Shown here: positions 1 through 7,268 of the stretch, in pieces
How positions within the stretch are numbered: the stretch's first letter is position 1
Layout of the letters: every line of letters begins with the position of its first letter
Assembly: GCA_009695395.1 (NCBI GenBank)
Contig: SIBB01000039.1
Coordinates: 1 to 14,756, forward strand
Length of the DNA: 14,756 nucleotides
Origin: Pedosphaera sp.
GTDB taxonomy: Bacteria > Verrucomicrobiota > Verrucomicrobiia > Limisphaerales > SXTU01
Direction: 5' to 3'
Notes under the pieces: model-generated
Seen by the model: the letters and a program-made list of their open reading frames with translations, nothing else
Told to the model about the DNA's origin: nothing
Database searches by the model: none
Program-made: the position numbers and the translations under genes

Positions 1-721
1 AGACCTTGGACTCCTCGCCCTTGAGGAAGCCGCGTGCTTTGAGGTAGCGGTTGAACCGCGCCTGGTAAATGGAGCCGATGGGACCGAGGCCCATCGAGAC
101 CGTCGGGAACTGCCAGAAGTCCGGCATCAGATAAGGATGCGGATACGACGAGAGCCCGCCGCCCTCGGCGAGTTCCTGACGGAAGTTGTCCAACTGCTTC
201 TCATCCAAACGCCGCTCCAGAAACGCCCGCGCGTAAATGCCCGGCGACGCGTGGCCTTGGAAATAAACCAAGTCGCCGCTGAAGTCGCCGTGCCGGCCCC
301 GGAAGAAGTTGTTGAACGCCACGTCATACAGCGTCGCGCTCGACGCGAACGAGGAGATGTGCCCGCCGACGTTGGTGTGCGAGTTGGCGCGCACGACCAT
401 CGCCATCGCGTTCCAGCGGATGAGGTTCTTGATTTTGACCTCCATCTGCCAGTCGCCCGGATACGCGGGTTGGTCCTCGACGGGGATGGTGTTCAGGTAG
501 GGCGTCTGCACCGTGTGCGGCACTTCGAGCCCAGCCTCGCGCAGGCGGGAGACAATCTTGTCGAGGAAGAGCGCGGCGGACTCCGGCTCCTGACTCAACG
601 TGGTGGCAAAGAAATCCTCCAGCGCGTCGAACACGCGCCGCGTCTCGGTGCGGGCGAGCAGGCGTGAGTTGTCGTTGGCCGGGCGGTTCCCGTCGGGCGC
701 GGATGATTTGTGACGTTGCAT
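1..721 (-). CDS. aceE: Pyruvate dehydrogenase E1 component, homodimeric type (5' part, cut by left edge)
   Basis: E1 of the pyruvate dehydrogenase complex: thiamine-diphosphate-dependent decarboxylation of pyruvate and acetyl transfer to the lipoyl groups of E2, in the cytoplasm. Reading the minus strand from ATG at 721 gives 240 codons with no stop before the edge. The protein has the N-terminal landmarks of the AceE family: TPYLNTIPVEDQPAYPGD near residues 73-90, then RWNAMAMVVRAN, GGHISSFASSATLYDVAFN, and HPYLMPDFWQFPTVSMGLGP with GSIYQARFNRYL near residue 225. This is the first quarter of a protein of about 890 residues; the catalytic remainder lies off the window. A GTG 18 nt upstream is in frame, but ATG at 721 is preferred. 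No Shine-Dalgarno is visible. It is the last of four co-oriented minus-strand genes, with a likely terminator between it and the transporter gene, so it probably has its own promoter. Confidence 0.93.
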   Translation of the reverse strand, partial: MQRHKSSAPDGNRPANDNSRLLARTETRRVFDALEDFFATTLSQEPESAALFLDKIVSRLREAGLEVPHTVQTPYLNTIPVEDQPAYPGDWQMEVKIKNLIRWNAMAMVVRANSHTNVGGHISSFASSATLYDVAFNNFFRGRHGDFSGDLVYFQGHASPGIYARAFLERRLDEKQLDNFRQELAEGGGLSSYPHPYLMPDFWQFPTVSMGLGPIGSIYQARFNRYLKARGFLKGEESKV

Positions 722-795
722 TCGGTCGGTAGTTGGCACCACACAGGCCGGATCGCGGGAACTTCACGGGAGGTTCAGCTTGGTAAAATCAAACA

Positions 796-814
796 GGCGG
801 CCATCTCGGCCGCC
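796..814 (-). terminator. Probable intrinsic terminator after the MFS gene
   Basis: Perfect 7-bp GC-only inverted repeat (GGCGGCC / GGCCGCC) with a 5-nt loop. Read on the minus strand it is followed by the T-rich run TGTTTGATTTT. It lies 134 nt after the stop of the MFS gene and 75 nt before aceE, so it would separate the two transcripts. The T tract is interrupted, so strength is uncertain. The remaining spacer (815-947) shows no gene or RNA that I recognise. Confidence 0.5.
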
Positions 815-947
815 CGCGCTTTCAAGCCTGTGTTCGGGCGAGAGGGAAGCGGATTTGCGTCTCTCGTCTGGCGGCATCTTACGGAGCCGTGTCTGTGGCA
901 CAACCAAATATCTTGGGCCCCGACTTGGCGCAAATCGCAACGCCGGC

Positions 948-2111
948 TCACCGTCTCACACGCAACCCGACCAACCCCACAAGTCCCACGAGCAGCAGCG
1001 CCGTCACGCCGAACGCACCGGCGTTCGGTTGAGTGGGGGCGAGGTAGAGGGCGGCCGCCCCGACCGCCGGGCCCAGACAGATACCGAGGCCGATGGCGGC
1101 TTCATGGATGCCGCCGTGCTCGCTCTTGGTCTCGCCCACGTCCATTGAGTAAAAGAGTGAGGAGTAATAGAGCAGGCCCGTGGCGAGGCCGAAGACCACT
1201 TGCGCCGTGAGCAGGACGGCGAAGGATTTGCCCAGCAGCAGCACGGCGTAGGCGGCGATGAGCGCGACGAAGGCCGCGAGCATCCAGCGGAAGCGGTAAT
1301 GCCATCCACCCCATTGCCAGAGCAGCACGAAGCAGCCGACGCGTGCAAGAAACCACACGGACCAGAACCACCCGCTCTGCGACACGCTCAACCCGAGTTC
1401 CGCCGCCCGGCCCGGAATCACGGCGAGGAAGGAATGGATCGCGATGTAGGCAAATGGATTCGCGAGCCACGCCATCTTGAGAAAGGTCTGCGGCGGGACG
1501 GGTTGGTGAAACGCGGCGTCCTCCGGTTGGTGAGGCTCCGCGACTGCGGGCAGGGCAGGGGCGTGCGACTGGCGTTCCAGCCAGACGGTGAGCGCGTATT
1601 GCACCGCGAAGAGGCCGGCGGGAATCCAGAACAGACTGCGCGCGCCAAGCCTCTCGAAGATCATCCCGCCCGCGAAATACATCAGCCCCGCGGAGCCGGA
1701 CCACACGACGTTATAGATGCCCACCATCCGCTTCGTCCCTGCGCCTGACTCGCCGAGCGTGGCGAAGGCTTCCAGCGCGGGCCAAGTGAAACACATGCCG
1801 ATGGTCCAGAAGACAAGAGTCAACATCACGCCTGCGAAGGAATTCAGAAGCCCGCCTGCAACCATCGCCACGGCCATGGCGGCGAAGCCGACCTTCAGCG
1901 ACGTCGTCTGCCCGTGCCGCTCGGCGAAGCGTCCGCCGATCCATGCTGCCGGGACGTAGAGCAGCCCGTGCAGCGCGCACGTGAGCAGGTTCTCGCGGTT
2001 TCCGAAGCCGTGCTCCTGTTGAAGCAGGAAGAAGACGTAGTTTCCAAAGCAGGAGCAGGCGAGCGTGTTCAGCCCGGTGAGCAGGAATCCGATGGCCTTG
2101 CGCGAAGACAT
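948..2111 (-). CDS. Major facilitator superfamily (MFS) transporter, substrate unknown
   Basis: Inner-membrane secondary transporter of 387 residues, the usual size for a 12-helix MFS protein. The N-terminal half has hydrophobic stretches near residues 6-30, 43-58, 72-88, 93-110, 133-152 and 158-178. The loop between helices 2 and 3 carries a motif A-like sequence, GGRFAERHGQTTSL, at 59-72. A hydrophilic loop at about 180-208, rich in Pro, His and Glu, separates the halves, and a second set of helices runs from about 215 to 383. The C-terminus is a short Val-Gly-Leu repeat followed by RVRR. The start at 2111 directly precedes the hydrophobic first helix. The 5' neighbour is the Nudix gene, 92 nt away, and the spacer holds a long inverted repeat ending 15 nt before this ATG. 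Nothing visible indicates substrate. Family assignment is firm, function is not. Confidence 0.85.
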   Translation of the reverse strand: MSSRKAIGFLLTGLNTLACSCFGNYVFFLLQQEHGFGNRENLLTCALHGLLYVPAAWIGGRFAERHGQTTSLKVGFAAMAVAMVAGGLLNSFAGVMLTLVFWTIGMCFTWPALEAFATLGESGAGTKRMVGIYNVVWSGSAGLMYFAGGMIFERLGARSLFWIPAGLFAVQYALTVWLERQSHAPALPAVAEPHQPEDAAFHQPVPPQTFLKMAWLANPFAYIAIHSFLAVIPGRAAELGLSVSQSGWFWSVWFLARVGCFVLLWQWGGWHYRFRWMLAAFVALIAAYAVLLLGKSFAVLLTAQVVFGLATGLLYYSSLFYSMDVGETKSEHGGIHEAAIGLGICLGPAVGAAALYLAPTQPNAGAFGVTALLLVGLVGLVGLRVRR

Positions 2112-2126
2112 GCAGAAAGTTTTGAA

Positions 2127-2220
2127 CCACTAACCGGCACTGACCGGCACTAATCCGAGGTGCTTGTGCGAGGCATATGTTCGATGGGGGAAGGCCATTT
2201 CCATCAGTGCAGGTTAGTGG
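2127..2220. repeat. Imperfect inverted repeat built of ~10-nt units, between Nudix and MFS genes
   Basis: Left arm 2127-2143 (ccactaaccggcactga) is the inverse complement of right arm 2204-2220 (tcagtgcaggttagtgg) at 16 of 17 positions, with a 60-nt loop. Each arm belongs to a tract of degenerate decamers: about 2127-2152 on the minus strand, with AGTGCCGGT twice, and about 2204-2233 on the plus strand. The stop codon and last few codons of the Nudix gene are inside the right arm. The left arm ends 15 nt before the MFS start codon. No transposase or target duplication was seen. Confidence 0.8.
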
Positions 2221-2692
2221 AAGTTACTGGTTCTCGCGGCCCGATTTCCTCCAGCGCCTTGGCGCAATACCACTTCACCGCGTTGCTCATCGGCGGCTGG
2301 AGTTGCTCCAAATCCGCCGCGCTGCACCAGCGGATGTCGTGGTGCTCCTCGGTGGCGAGCGTCACGTCGCCGTTCACGGGGCGCGCCCAGTAAATCATTC
2401 CGATGTGCTCGTGCGTGTCCGAGATGCGGTGGATATCGAGGAATCGCGGGGCGATGAGCGCGCGCGTGCCCGGCTCGGTGGTGGGCGGCCGCTCGCCGAT
2501 GAGTTCCACGTCCAGCCCGCTCTCCTCTTTGGCCTCGCGCAGCGCGGCGATCTCAGGGTCTTCATCCAGCTCGATGTGCCCGCCCAGCGGCAGCCACTTG
2601 CCCAGCTTCCGATGGAGGATGACGAGCACCCGCGCGTCGCGGACCACGAAGATGGCGACGGTGAAGTCTATCTTTTCGTGAAGGTGGGGCAT
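2204..2692 (-). CDS. Nudix hydrolase (MutT-like), substrate unknown
   Basis: Hydrolyses a nucleoside diphosphate linked to another group, using divalent metal bound by the Nudix box; cytoplasmic. The 162-residue protein has a complete Nudix signature (G x5 E x7 REUxEExGU) at residues 38-60, with REAKEESGL as its catalytic core. It is preceded by the typical beta strand and by KWLPLGGHIE. The length matches single-domain Nudix proteins. The C-terminal part contains WCSAADLEQL, a common Nudix tail. The last residues (PVTSTNLH) and the TGA stop are encoded by a repeat tract shared with the downstream spacer, so the original C-terminus may have been shorter or different. No SD precedes the ATG at 2692; the upstream sequence is pyrimidine-rich on the coding strand. 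It sits between the aminotransferase (95 nt) and the MFS gene, all co-oriented. The substrate cannot be read from the sequence. Confidence 0.9.
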   Translation of the reverse strand: MPHLHEKIDFTVAIFVVRDARVLVILHRKLGKWLPLGGHIELDEDPEIAALREAKEESGLDVELIGERPPTTEPGTRALIAPRFLDIHRISDTHEHIGMIYWARPVNGDVTLATEEHHDIRWCSAADLEQLQPPMSNAVKWYCAKALEEIGPREPVTSTNLH

Positions 2693-2701
2693 GAGGAAGG
2701 G

Positions 2702-2774
2702 GATTAGTAATGAGTGCTCTGTAATCAGTCGGACTGCGCGGGCCGCACCAATGACTAATCACTCATCACTCGAC
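2702..2774. repeat. Inverted repeat plus degenerate heptamer tract between aminotransferase and Nudix genes
   Basis: Arms 2702-2716 (gattagtaatgagtg) and 2746-2760 (caccaatgactaatc) pair at 12 of 15 positions plus one G-U, across a 29-nt loop. The right arm merges into degenerate heptamers of the form ACTMATC at 2747-2774 (about four units, the outer ones most diverged). On the transcribed minus strand the hairpin ends 9 nt before the Nudix ATG. It has the same layout as the elements at 2127-2220 and 7168-7253. Confidence 0.65.
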
Positions 2775-2787
2775 ACGGAACGATGTG

Positions 2788-3963
2788 CTACTTCCCCAGC
2801 CCGCGCACAAACCCATCCATGCGCGCCAGCCCCTTCTCGATATTCGCCATCCCCGTCGCGTAGCTCAGGCGGATGTAGTCGTCCGCGCCGAAGGCGATGC
2901 CGGGGACGGCGGCGACCTTCTCCTGTTCCAGCAGCCGCGCGCAGAAGTCGGCGGACTTGAGGCCAGTGCCGCTGATGTTCGGGAAGAGGTAGAACGCACC
3001 TTTCGCGTTCGCGCAGGTGATGCCGGGCATCGCGTTGAGCTTCGCGTGGGCAAAGGTCCGACGCTGGGAAAACTCAGCGAGCCACTTGGGCAGGTGTTCC
3101 TGCGAGCCGTTCAGCGCGGCGACCGCGCCCTTCTGCGCGAAGCTCGTCGGGTTGCTCGTGCTGTGGCCTTGGATGGCATCGATGGCCTTGGCAATCGGCT
3201 CGGGCGCAGCCGTCCAGCCCAGCCGCCAACCCGTCATGCTCCACGCCTTCGCGAAGCCGTGGACGATGATGGTGTGCTCGAAGTGCGCCTGGCTGAAACT
3301 CGCGACGCTCTTCACGACCGCGCCATCGTAAGTGAGGTGCTCGTAAATCTCATCGCTCATGATGAGCACGCCCTTCTCCACGCACACGTCGCCGAGCGCC
3401 TTGATTTCGTCGGGCGTGTAAACGCTGCCGGTCGGATTGCTCGGCGAGTTGAGGATGAAGAGCCGCGTGTTCGGCGTGATGGCCGCGCGGAGCTGCGCGG
3501 GCGTGACTTTGAACTCGGTCTTGTCCGAGGTCTCGAGGATGACGGGCGTCGCGCTGGCCAGCTTGACCATCTCCGGGTAGCTCAACCAATACGGCGCGGG
3601 GATGATGACCTCGTCGCCGGGCTGGCAGGTTGCGAGAATGACGTTGTAGCAGGAGTGCTTGCCGCCGCAGGAGACGATGATTTGCGAGGGCTTATAAGTG
3701 AGGCCGTTCTCGCGCTTGTGTTTGTCCGCGATGGCCTGCCGCAGCTCCGGGATGCCGGCGGCGGGCGTGTATTTCGTGAAGCCAGCGGCCAGCGCGGCGG
3801 CGCAGGCGTCCTTGATGTGCTGCGGCGTGTCGAAGTCCGGCTCGCCGGCGCCGAAGCCCACCACGTCGATGCCCTCGGCCTTCATCGCCTTGGCCTTGGA
3901 ATCAATCGCCAGCGTGAGCGAGGGCGAAAGGCCTTTGGCGCGGTCAGAAATGCGATAGTTCAT
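2788..3963 (-). CDS. Class I pyridoxal-phosphate aminotransferase, aspartate aminotransferase type
   Basis: Transfers an amino group between aspartate and 2-oxoglutarate (or a related amino/keto acid pair) using pyridoxal phosphate; cytoplasmic. The 391-residue protein matches the I-gamma aspartate aminotransferase family in length and motifs. It has GAGEPDFDTP at 38-47, FTKYTPAAG at 62-70, SPSNPTG with Asn176, SDEIYEH with Asp204, and GFAKAWSMTGWRLGW with PLP lysine Lys239. Arg365 in IRLSY is the expected carboxylate-binding arginine. The frame stays open to an ATG at 4080, but ATG at 3963 begins at MNYRISDRAKGLSPS, where family members normally begin, and the 39 extra residues look like spacer. 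It could also be a prephenate or other aminotransferase of the same clan, since substrate range is not readable here. It is divergent from korA and may be first in a minus-strand transcript with the Nudix gene. Confidence 0.9.
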   Translation of the reverse strand: MNYRISDRAKGLSPSLTLAIDSKAKAMKAEGIDVVGFGAGEPDFDTPQHIKDACAAALAAGFTKYTPAAGIPELRQAIADKHKRENGLTYKPSQIIVSCGGKHSCYNVILATCQPGDEVIIPAPYWLSYPEMVKLASATPVILETSDKTEFKVTPAQLRAAITPNTRLFILNSPSNPTGSVYTPDEIKALGDVCVEKGVLIMSDEIYEHLTYDGAVVKSVASFSQAHFEHTIIVHGFAKAWSMTGWRLGWTAAPEPIAKAIDAIQGHSTSNPTSFAQKGAVAALNGSQEHLPKWLAEFSQRRTFAHAKLNAMPGITCANAKGAFYLFPNISGTGLKSADFCARLLEQEKVAAVPGIAFGADDYIRLSYATGMANIEKGLARMDGFVRGLGK

Positions 3964-4200
3964 AAAGCGGCGCGGAGATTTGGGCAGTGAGGGGAGCCGC
4001 GCAAGGGGAAATTCGGCCGAACTATTGCTCGCGGAACACGCTTGCCGCCGGAAGCTCGCGGGATAATTGGCGGCCATCATGTTTCGTTCGGCTTACTCAT
4101 CGCCCCGGACATTTCAGATGCACTAATCGGCTTCACGCGCTCCCTCTGGCAGTCAGCCGTCACCGTGCGATAACCTTCGATTTCATTGGCCGATAATCAT

Positions 4201-4229
4201 TTGACACCCCTCTTGCCGCTGCCTAGCCT
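4201..4229 (+). promoter_or_regulatory. Putative sigma-70-type promoter for korAB
   Basis: A perfect -35 hexamer TTGACA (4201-4206) is followed after 17 nt by TAGCCT (4224-4229), which keeps the T, A and final T of the -10 consensus TATAAT. Transcription would begin near 4236, giving a leader of about 75 nt before the korA ATG at 4310. The GC-containing -10 makes this a moderate call. Confidence 0.5.
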
Positions 4230-4252
4230 GCGGCGAAATTGAAGCGAGCAAC

Positions 4253-4272
4253 CACCCGCAAAGCTGCGGGTG
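4253..4272 (+). promoter_or_regulatory. Stem-loop in the korA 5' leader
   Basis: Perfect 8-bp inverted repeat CACCCGCA / TGCGGGTG with an AAGC tetraloop, followed by atttcgtct. It lies downstream of the putative promoter and 37 nt before the korA start. It could be a leader-stabilising hairpin, a weak attenuator or a protein-binding site. The following T run is broken, so a strong terminator is unlikely. Confidence 0.5.
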
Positions 4273-4309
4273 ATTTCGTCTCCCGACCCGAAGCAAAACG
4301 AATTTTTAC

Positions 4310-6118
4310 ATGAGCGACACCACCACCGCCACGGCTCCCGCCGACGGCACTCCGCAAGTCTCCCACATCTCCGAGGCGGTCATCCGCATCGCAGGCAATT
4401 CGCAGGACGGCATCCAGGCCATCGGCGGTTTCCTCGCGCGTCTCGCGGGCCGCAGCGAGCAGGAGGTCATGACGTTCATGACCATTCCGTCAACGATTTC
4501 CGGTGGGCCGTCCATCTTCCAGGTGCGCATCGGCTCCGGCGAGGTTCTCAGCGCGGGCGACGAGGCGGACATGCTCCTCTGCTTCTATCAGCACAGCTAT
4601 GAGGCGCATCTGGGCTCGCTGAAGCCCGGCGGCATCGTCCTCTACGACTCCGACCATGTGTCGGAAATCAATCCGGAGAACCTCAGCAAGTATCGCCATA
4701 TCGGCCTGCCCATCTCGAGCTTGGTGGTCGAGGCTACCGGCGGCACGGGCCGCGAGAAGGGCAAGAATGTTTACTCGCTCGGCCTCATCGCGAAGATGTT
4801 CAACTTGGATGTGCCCAAGCTGCATCGCCTCTTGGGCGAGCGCTTCGCGGGCAAGGACCCGAAGGTGGCCGAGACGGCCATCGCGGCGTTCAACGGCGGC
4901 TACAGCCACACGCTCGCGACGGCGGCGGAGTTGTTCAAGTTCAAGCCCGGCGAGAATGTCGGGCTGAACCAAATCGTCATGGGCGGCAACGAGGCGCTCG
5001 CCTACGGACTCATCGCGGCGGGCGTGCGTTTCGGCGCGGGTTATCCCATCACGCCGTGGTCGGACATCATGGAATTGCTCCGCAAGGAACTGCCCAAATA
5101 CGGCGGCTCCTTCATGCAGACCGAGGATGAAATCGCCGCCGTCTCAATGGCCATCGGTGCAAGCTGGGGCGGACGTGTGGCGGTGACGGGTTCCTCCGGC
5201 CCCGGCATCTCGCTGAAGACCGAAGCCATCGGTTGGGCGGTCATGGCAGAGATTCCGCTGGTCGTCGTGGACGTGCAGCGCGGCGGCCCCAGCACGGGCA
5301 TGCCGACGAACGTGGAGCAGTCGGACTTGAACATCGCGTGCTTCGGCGGCCACGGAGATTCGCCGCGTGTCGTCATCGCGCCGAGCAGCGTGGAGGATTG
5401 CTTCTACACGGCGATTGAGGCCGTGAACATCGCGCGCAAATACAGCACGCCCGTCATCATTCTCACGGACCAAGGCATCGCGTCACGCATCGAGGCGTTC
5501 CCGATGCCGGACTTGGAAAAGATTTGTCAGGACATCTCGCCGGACCTCACGCCCGTCGCTGACCACAAGCCCTACGACCTGGCCGCGACGGACGGCATTA
5601 CGCGCCATCTCGCCCCCGGCACACGCGTCGCCAGCGGCAAGTATCCCGTCGTCACCGGCCTTGAGCACGATGAGTTGGGCCACCCGACGGGCTCGCCGAA
5701 GCTCCACGTGCAGATGACGGCCAAGCGCCGCAACAAGATCAAGAAGCTCGGTGCAGACCTGCCGACGCCGGACGTCTTCGGCCCGCCCGAAGGCCAGGTG
5801 CTCCTCGTGAGCTGGGGTTCGAGCAAAGGCCCGGTGCAGGAAGCCGTGAAGCAAGCGCGCGCCGCTGGTGATGCTATTTCCGGCCTGCACATCAAATACA
5901 TCAACCCGCTGCCGAACGGCCTGGAGAAAATCTTCGAGGCGTTCTCTCACGTGTTCGTCGTCGAGCTGAACGACGAGGGCTTCTACGGCTACGGCCAGCT
6001 CGGCGCGGTGCTGCGCGCCCGCTATTGCGACCCGAAGATCCGCGGCCTGAACAAGGTGGACGGCCTGACGTGGAAGATTCGCGAAATCCTCGACCGCGTG
6101 AAGGCGATGACGAAGTAA
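4310..6118 (+). CDS. korA: 2-oxoacid:ferredoxin oxidoreductase, fused gamma-alpha subunit (KorA type)
   Basis: Alpha subunit of a TPP-dependent, CoA-dependent oxidoreductase that decarboxylates a 2-oxoacid (most likely 2-oxoglutarate) and reduces ferredoxin; works with KorB. The 602-residue protein has an N-terminal gamma domain at about 23-195, with RIAGNSQDGIQAIG near its start. The alpha pyrimidine-binding domain follows at about 222-410, with GYPITPWSDIMELL at 244-257, the conserved TEDEIAAVSMAIGASWGG at 271-288 and TGSSGPGISLKTEA at 293-306. A C-terminal domain runs from about 495 to 600. LEHDELGHPTGSP at 451-463 is typical of the fused KorA class. About 20 residues rich in Thr and Ala precede the gamma domain. 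The ATG at 4310 has no Shine-Dalgarno. korB follows after 32 nt, so the two are surely co-transcribed. Pyruvate or another oxoacid as substrate cannot be excluded. Confidence 0.93.
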   Translation: MSDTTTATAPADGTPQVSHISEAVIRIAGNSQDGIQAIGGFLARLAGRSEQEVMTFMTIPSTISGGPSIFQVRIGSGEVLSAGDEADMLLCFYQHSYEAHLGSLKPGGIVLYDSDHVSEINPENLSKYRHIGLPISSLVVEATGGTGREKGKNVYSLGLIAKMFNLDVPKLHRLLGERFAGKDPKVAETAIAAFNGGYSHTLATAAELFKFKPGENVGLNQIVMGGNEALAYGLIAAGVRFGAGYPITPWSDIMELLRKELPKYGGSFMQTEDEIAAVSMAIGASWGGRVAVTGSSGPGISLKTEAIGWAVMAEIPLVVVDVQRGGPSTGMPTNVEQSDLNIACFGGHGDSPRVVIAPSSVEDCFYTAIEAVNIARKYSTPVIILTDQGIASRIEAFPMPDLEKICQDISPDLTPVADHKPYDLAATDGITRHLAPGTRVASGKYPVVTGLEHDELGHPTGSPKLHVQMTAKRRNKIKKLGADLPTPDVFGPPEGQVLLVSWGSSKGPVQEAVKQARAAGDAISGLHIKYINPLPNGLEKIFEAFSHVFVVELNDEGFYGYGQLGAVLRARYCDPKIRGLNKVDGLTWKIREILDRVKAMTK

Positions 6119-6150
6119 GTTCCCCCGCAAACTCAAACATATTTCAAGAA

Positions 6151-7107
6151 ATGACCGCCCTCTCCTTCCCCTCTGAAACCCTCACCCGCACGGGCAACCT
6201 CAACCTCGTGCCCGTCCCGCCCCTTTCGGACGCCGACCGAAAAGGTCTTACGAAGAAGGAGGTCGCCGCCGACCACCCGACGTGGTGCCCCGGCTGCGGT
6301 GACTTCTCCGTGCTCGCGCTCTACTTCAAGCTCATCGAGAAGCGCAAGATGCACCACGAGAAGATCACCACCGTGGCAGGCATCGGCTGCTCCAGCCGCT
6401 TCCCCTACTTCGTGCAGGCGCACGGCGCGCACTTCATCCACGGTCGCGCGCTGCCCTTCGCCAGCGGCGTTTCGCTCTCTCGCCCGGACCTCCACGTCTT
6501 CGTCTTCGGCGGCGACGGCGATGCCTTCTCCATCGGCGGCAATCACTTCACCCACACCGCGCGCAAGAACGTAAAGCTGACCTATTGCGTAATGGACAAC
6601 TGGGTCTACGGCCTGACCAAGAACCAGACCTCGCCCACCTCCCCGCTCGGCTACAAGTCCAAGACCGACGTTTGGGGCAGCGGTGACCGCCCCATCAACC
6701 CGATGAAGCAGGCCATCGCGGCGGGCGCGACCTTCGTGGCCCGCACCACGCACACGAACCCGAATCACGTCCTCCAGATGATGGAAGCTGCGATGGACCA
6801 CGACGGCTTCAGCTTCATCGAGTGCCTCAGCGAGTGCACCGAGTTCTACCCCGGCGCCTTCGACGGCACGAACCCGCGCAAGGGCGGCCAGTTCCCGCTC
6901 GTCCCCGCCGACCACGACGTGACCGACGAATACGCCGCCTACAAACTTGCGGAGGAACTCATGCCCGGAAAATTCGGCATCCTCTACAAGGTCAACCGCC
7001 CGACGAAGAACGCGAACGAGGCGAAGATTGTCTCCACGAACCGCGAGAAATTCGCCGCACTCCCCGACTGGCAAATCCTCCAGAAGAATTTCGACCGGAT
7101 GAAGTAG
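6151..7107 (+). CDS. korB: 2-oxoacid:ferredoxin oxidoreductase, beta subunit (KorB type)
   Basis: Beta subunit partnering KorA; binds the TPP diphosphate through Mg2+ and carries the iron-sulfur cluster that passes electrons to ferredoxin. The 318-residue protein has HPTWCPGCGD at 42-51 (Cys46, Cys49), IGCSSRFPY with Cys80, the TPP/Mg motif GDGDAFSIGGNHF at 121-133, and DNWVYGLTKNQTSPTS at 149-164. SECTEFYPG with Cys229 is the likely third or fourth cluster ligand. About 40 residues precede the CPGC motif, somewhat longer than in compact KorB proteins. The frame is open further upstream inside korA, but ATG at 6151 is the sensible start because it lies just after the korA stop (6116-6118). 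The upstream sequence is A-rich with no Shine-Dalgarno. A terminator follows about 20 nt after the stop. Confidence 0.93.
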   Translation: MTALSFPSETLTRTGNLNLVPVPPLSDADRKGLTKKEVAADHPTWCPGCGDFSVLALYFKLIEKRKMHHEKITTVAGIGCSSRFPYFVQAHGAHFIHGRALPFASGVSLSRPDLHVFVFGGDGDAFSIGGNHFTHTARKNVKLTYCVMDNWVYGLTKNQTSPTSPLGYKSKTDVWGSGDRPINPMKQAIAAGATFVARTTHTNPNHVLQMMEAAMDHDGFSFIECLSECTEFYPGAFDGTNPRKGGQFPLVPADHDVTDEYAAYKLAEELMPGKFGILYKVNRPTKNANEAKIVSTNREKFAALPDWQILQKNFDRMK

Positions 7108-7126
7108 GCCGGGGCCGGAACCATTC

Positions 7127-7163
7127 GCAAAGCCCCGGTCGCAAGGCTGGGGCTTTTGCTTTC
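7127..7163 (+). terminator. Intrinsic terminator of korAB
   Basis: The hairpin pairs GCAAAGCCCCGG (7127-7138) with CTGGGGCTTTTGC (7147-7159), with one bulged T, one G-T pair and an 8-nt loop, followed by TTTTGCTTT. GC-rich inner stem and T-rich tail are both present, about 20 nt after the korB stop. The A/T-flanked stem may also stop transcription coming from the other side. Confidence 0.8.
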
Positions 7164-7167
7164 AAAG

Positions 7168-7253
7168 TAGCCACCGATGAAACACAGACTGAACCCGGAA
7201 GTGCAGCACGCGCTTGTTAAATCTGTGTTTCATCTGTGTTCCATCTGTGGCTA
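7168..7253. repeat. Inverted repeat with three 11-nt direct units, before the FmdB-type gene
   Basis: Left arm 7168-7188 (ends tagccac) and right arm 7233-7253 (ends gtggcta) pair at 19 of 21 positions across a 44-nt loop. The right side is three tandem units, ATCTGTGTTTC, ATCTGTGTTCC and ATCTGTGGCTA (7221-7253). Because the units are similar, a second register also pairs perfectly: 7176-7188 with 7222-7234, 13 bp. The right arm ends 15 nt before the ATG at 7269, the same distance as the repeat before the MFS gene. Confidence 0.85.
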
Positions 7254-7268
7254 AAAAGAACCGCGCCT

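Larger units (their letters stand above)
3964..4309. other. Divergent intergenic region between aminotransferase and korA (346 nt)
   Basis: No gene is supported here. It holds the putative korA promoter (4201-4229) and a 5'-UTR hairpin (4253-4272), listed separately. The stretch 3964-4080 remains open in the aminotransferase frame but does not look like family sequence. I could not identify a clear minus-strand promoter for the aminotransferase. Confidence 0.6.

Noticed and set aside
722..947. Possible small RNA or small gene in the aceE-MFS spacer
   Set aside because: Apart from the 796-814 hairpin I see no known RNA pattern, and the open frames there have random-looking composition.
2127..2220. 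Possible insertion sequence or MITE
   Set aside because: Inverted ends are present but there is no transposase and no target-site duplication that I can see; kept only as a repeat.
2785..3990. Open frame of 401 codons on the plus strand opposite the aminotransferase
   Set aside because: High-GC antisense shadow; Arg/Ala/Val-rich with no family motif, while the opposite strand is a clear aminotransferase.
3964..4080. N-terminal extension of the aminotransferase to ATG 4080
   Set aside because: The 39 extra residues do not resemble a signal or targeting peptide, and family members start at about MNYRISDRAKG.
6133..7074. Open frame of 313 codons on the minus strand opposite korB
   Set aside because: Shadow of korB with biased composition and no motif.
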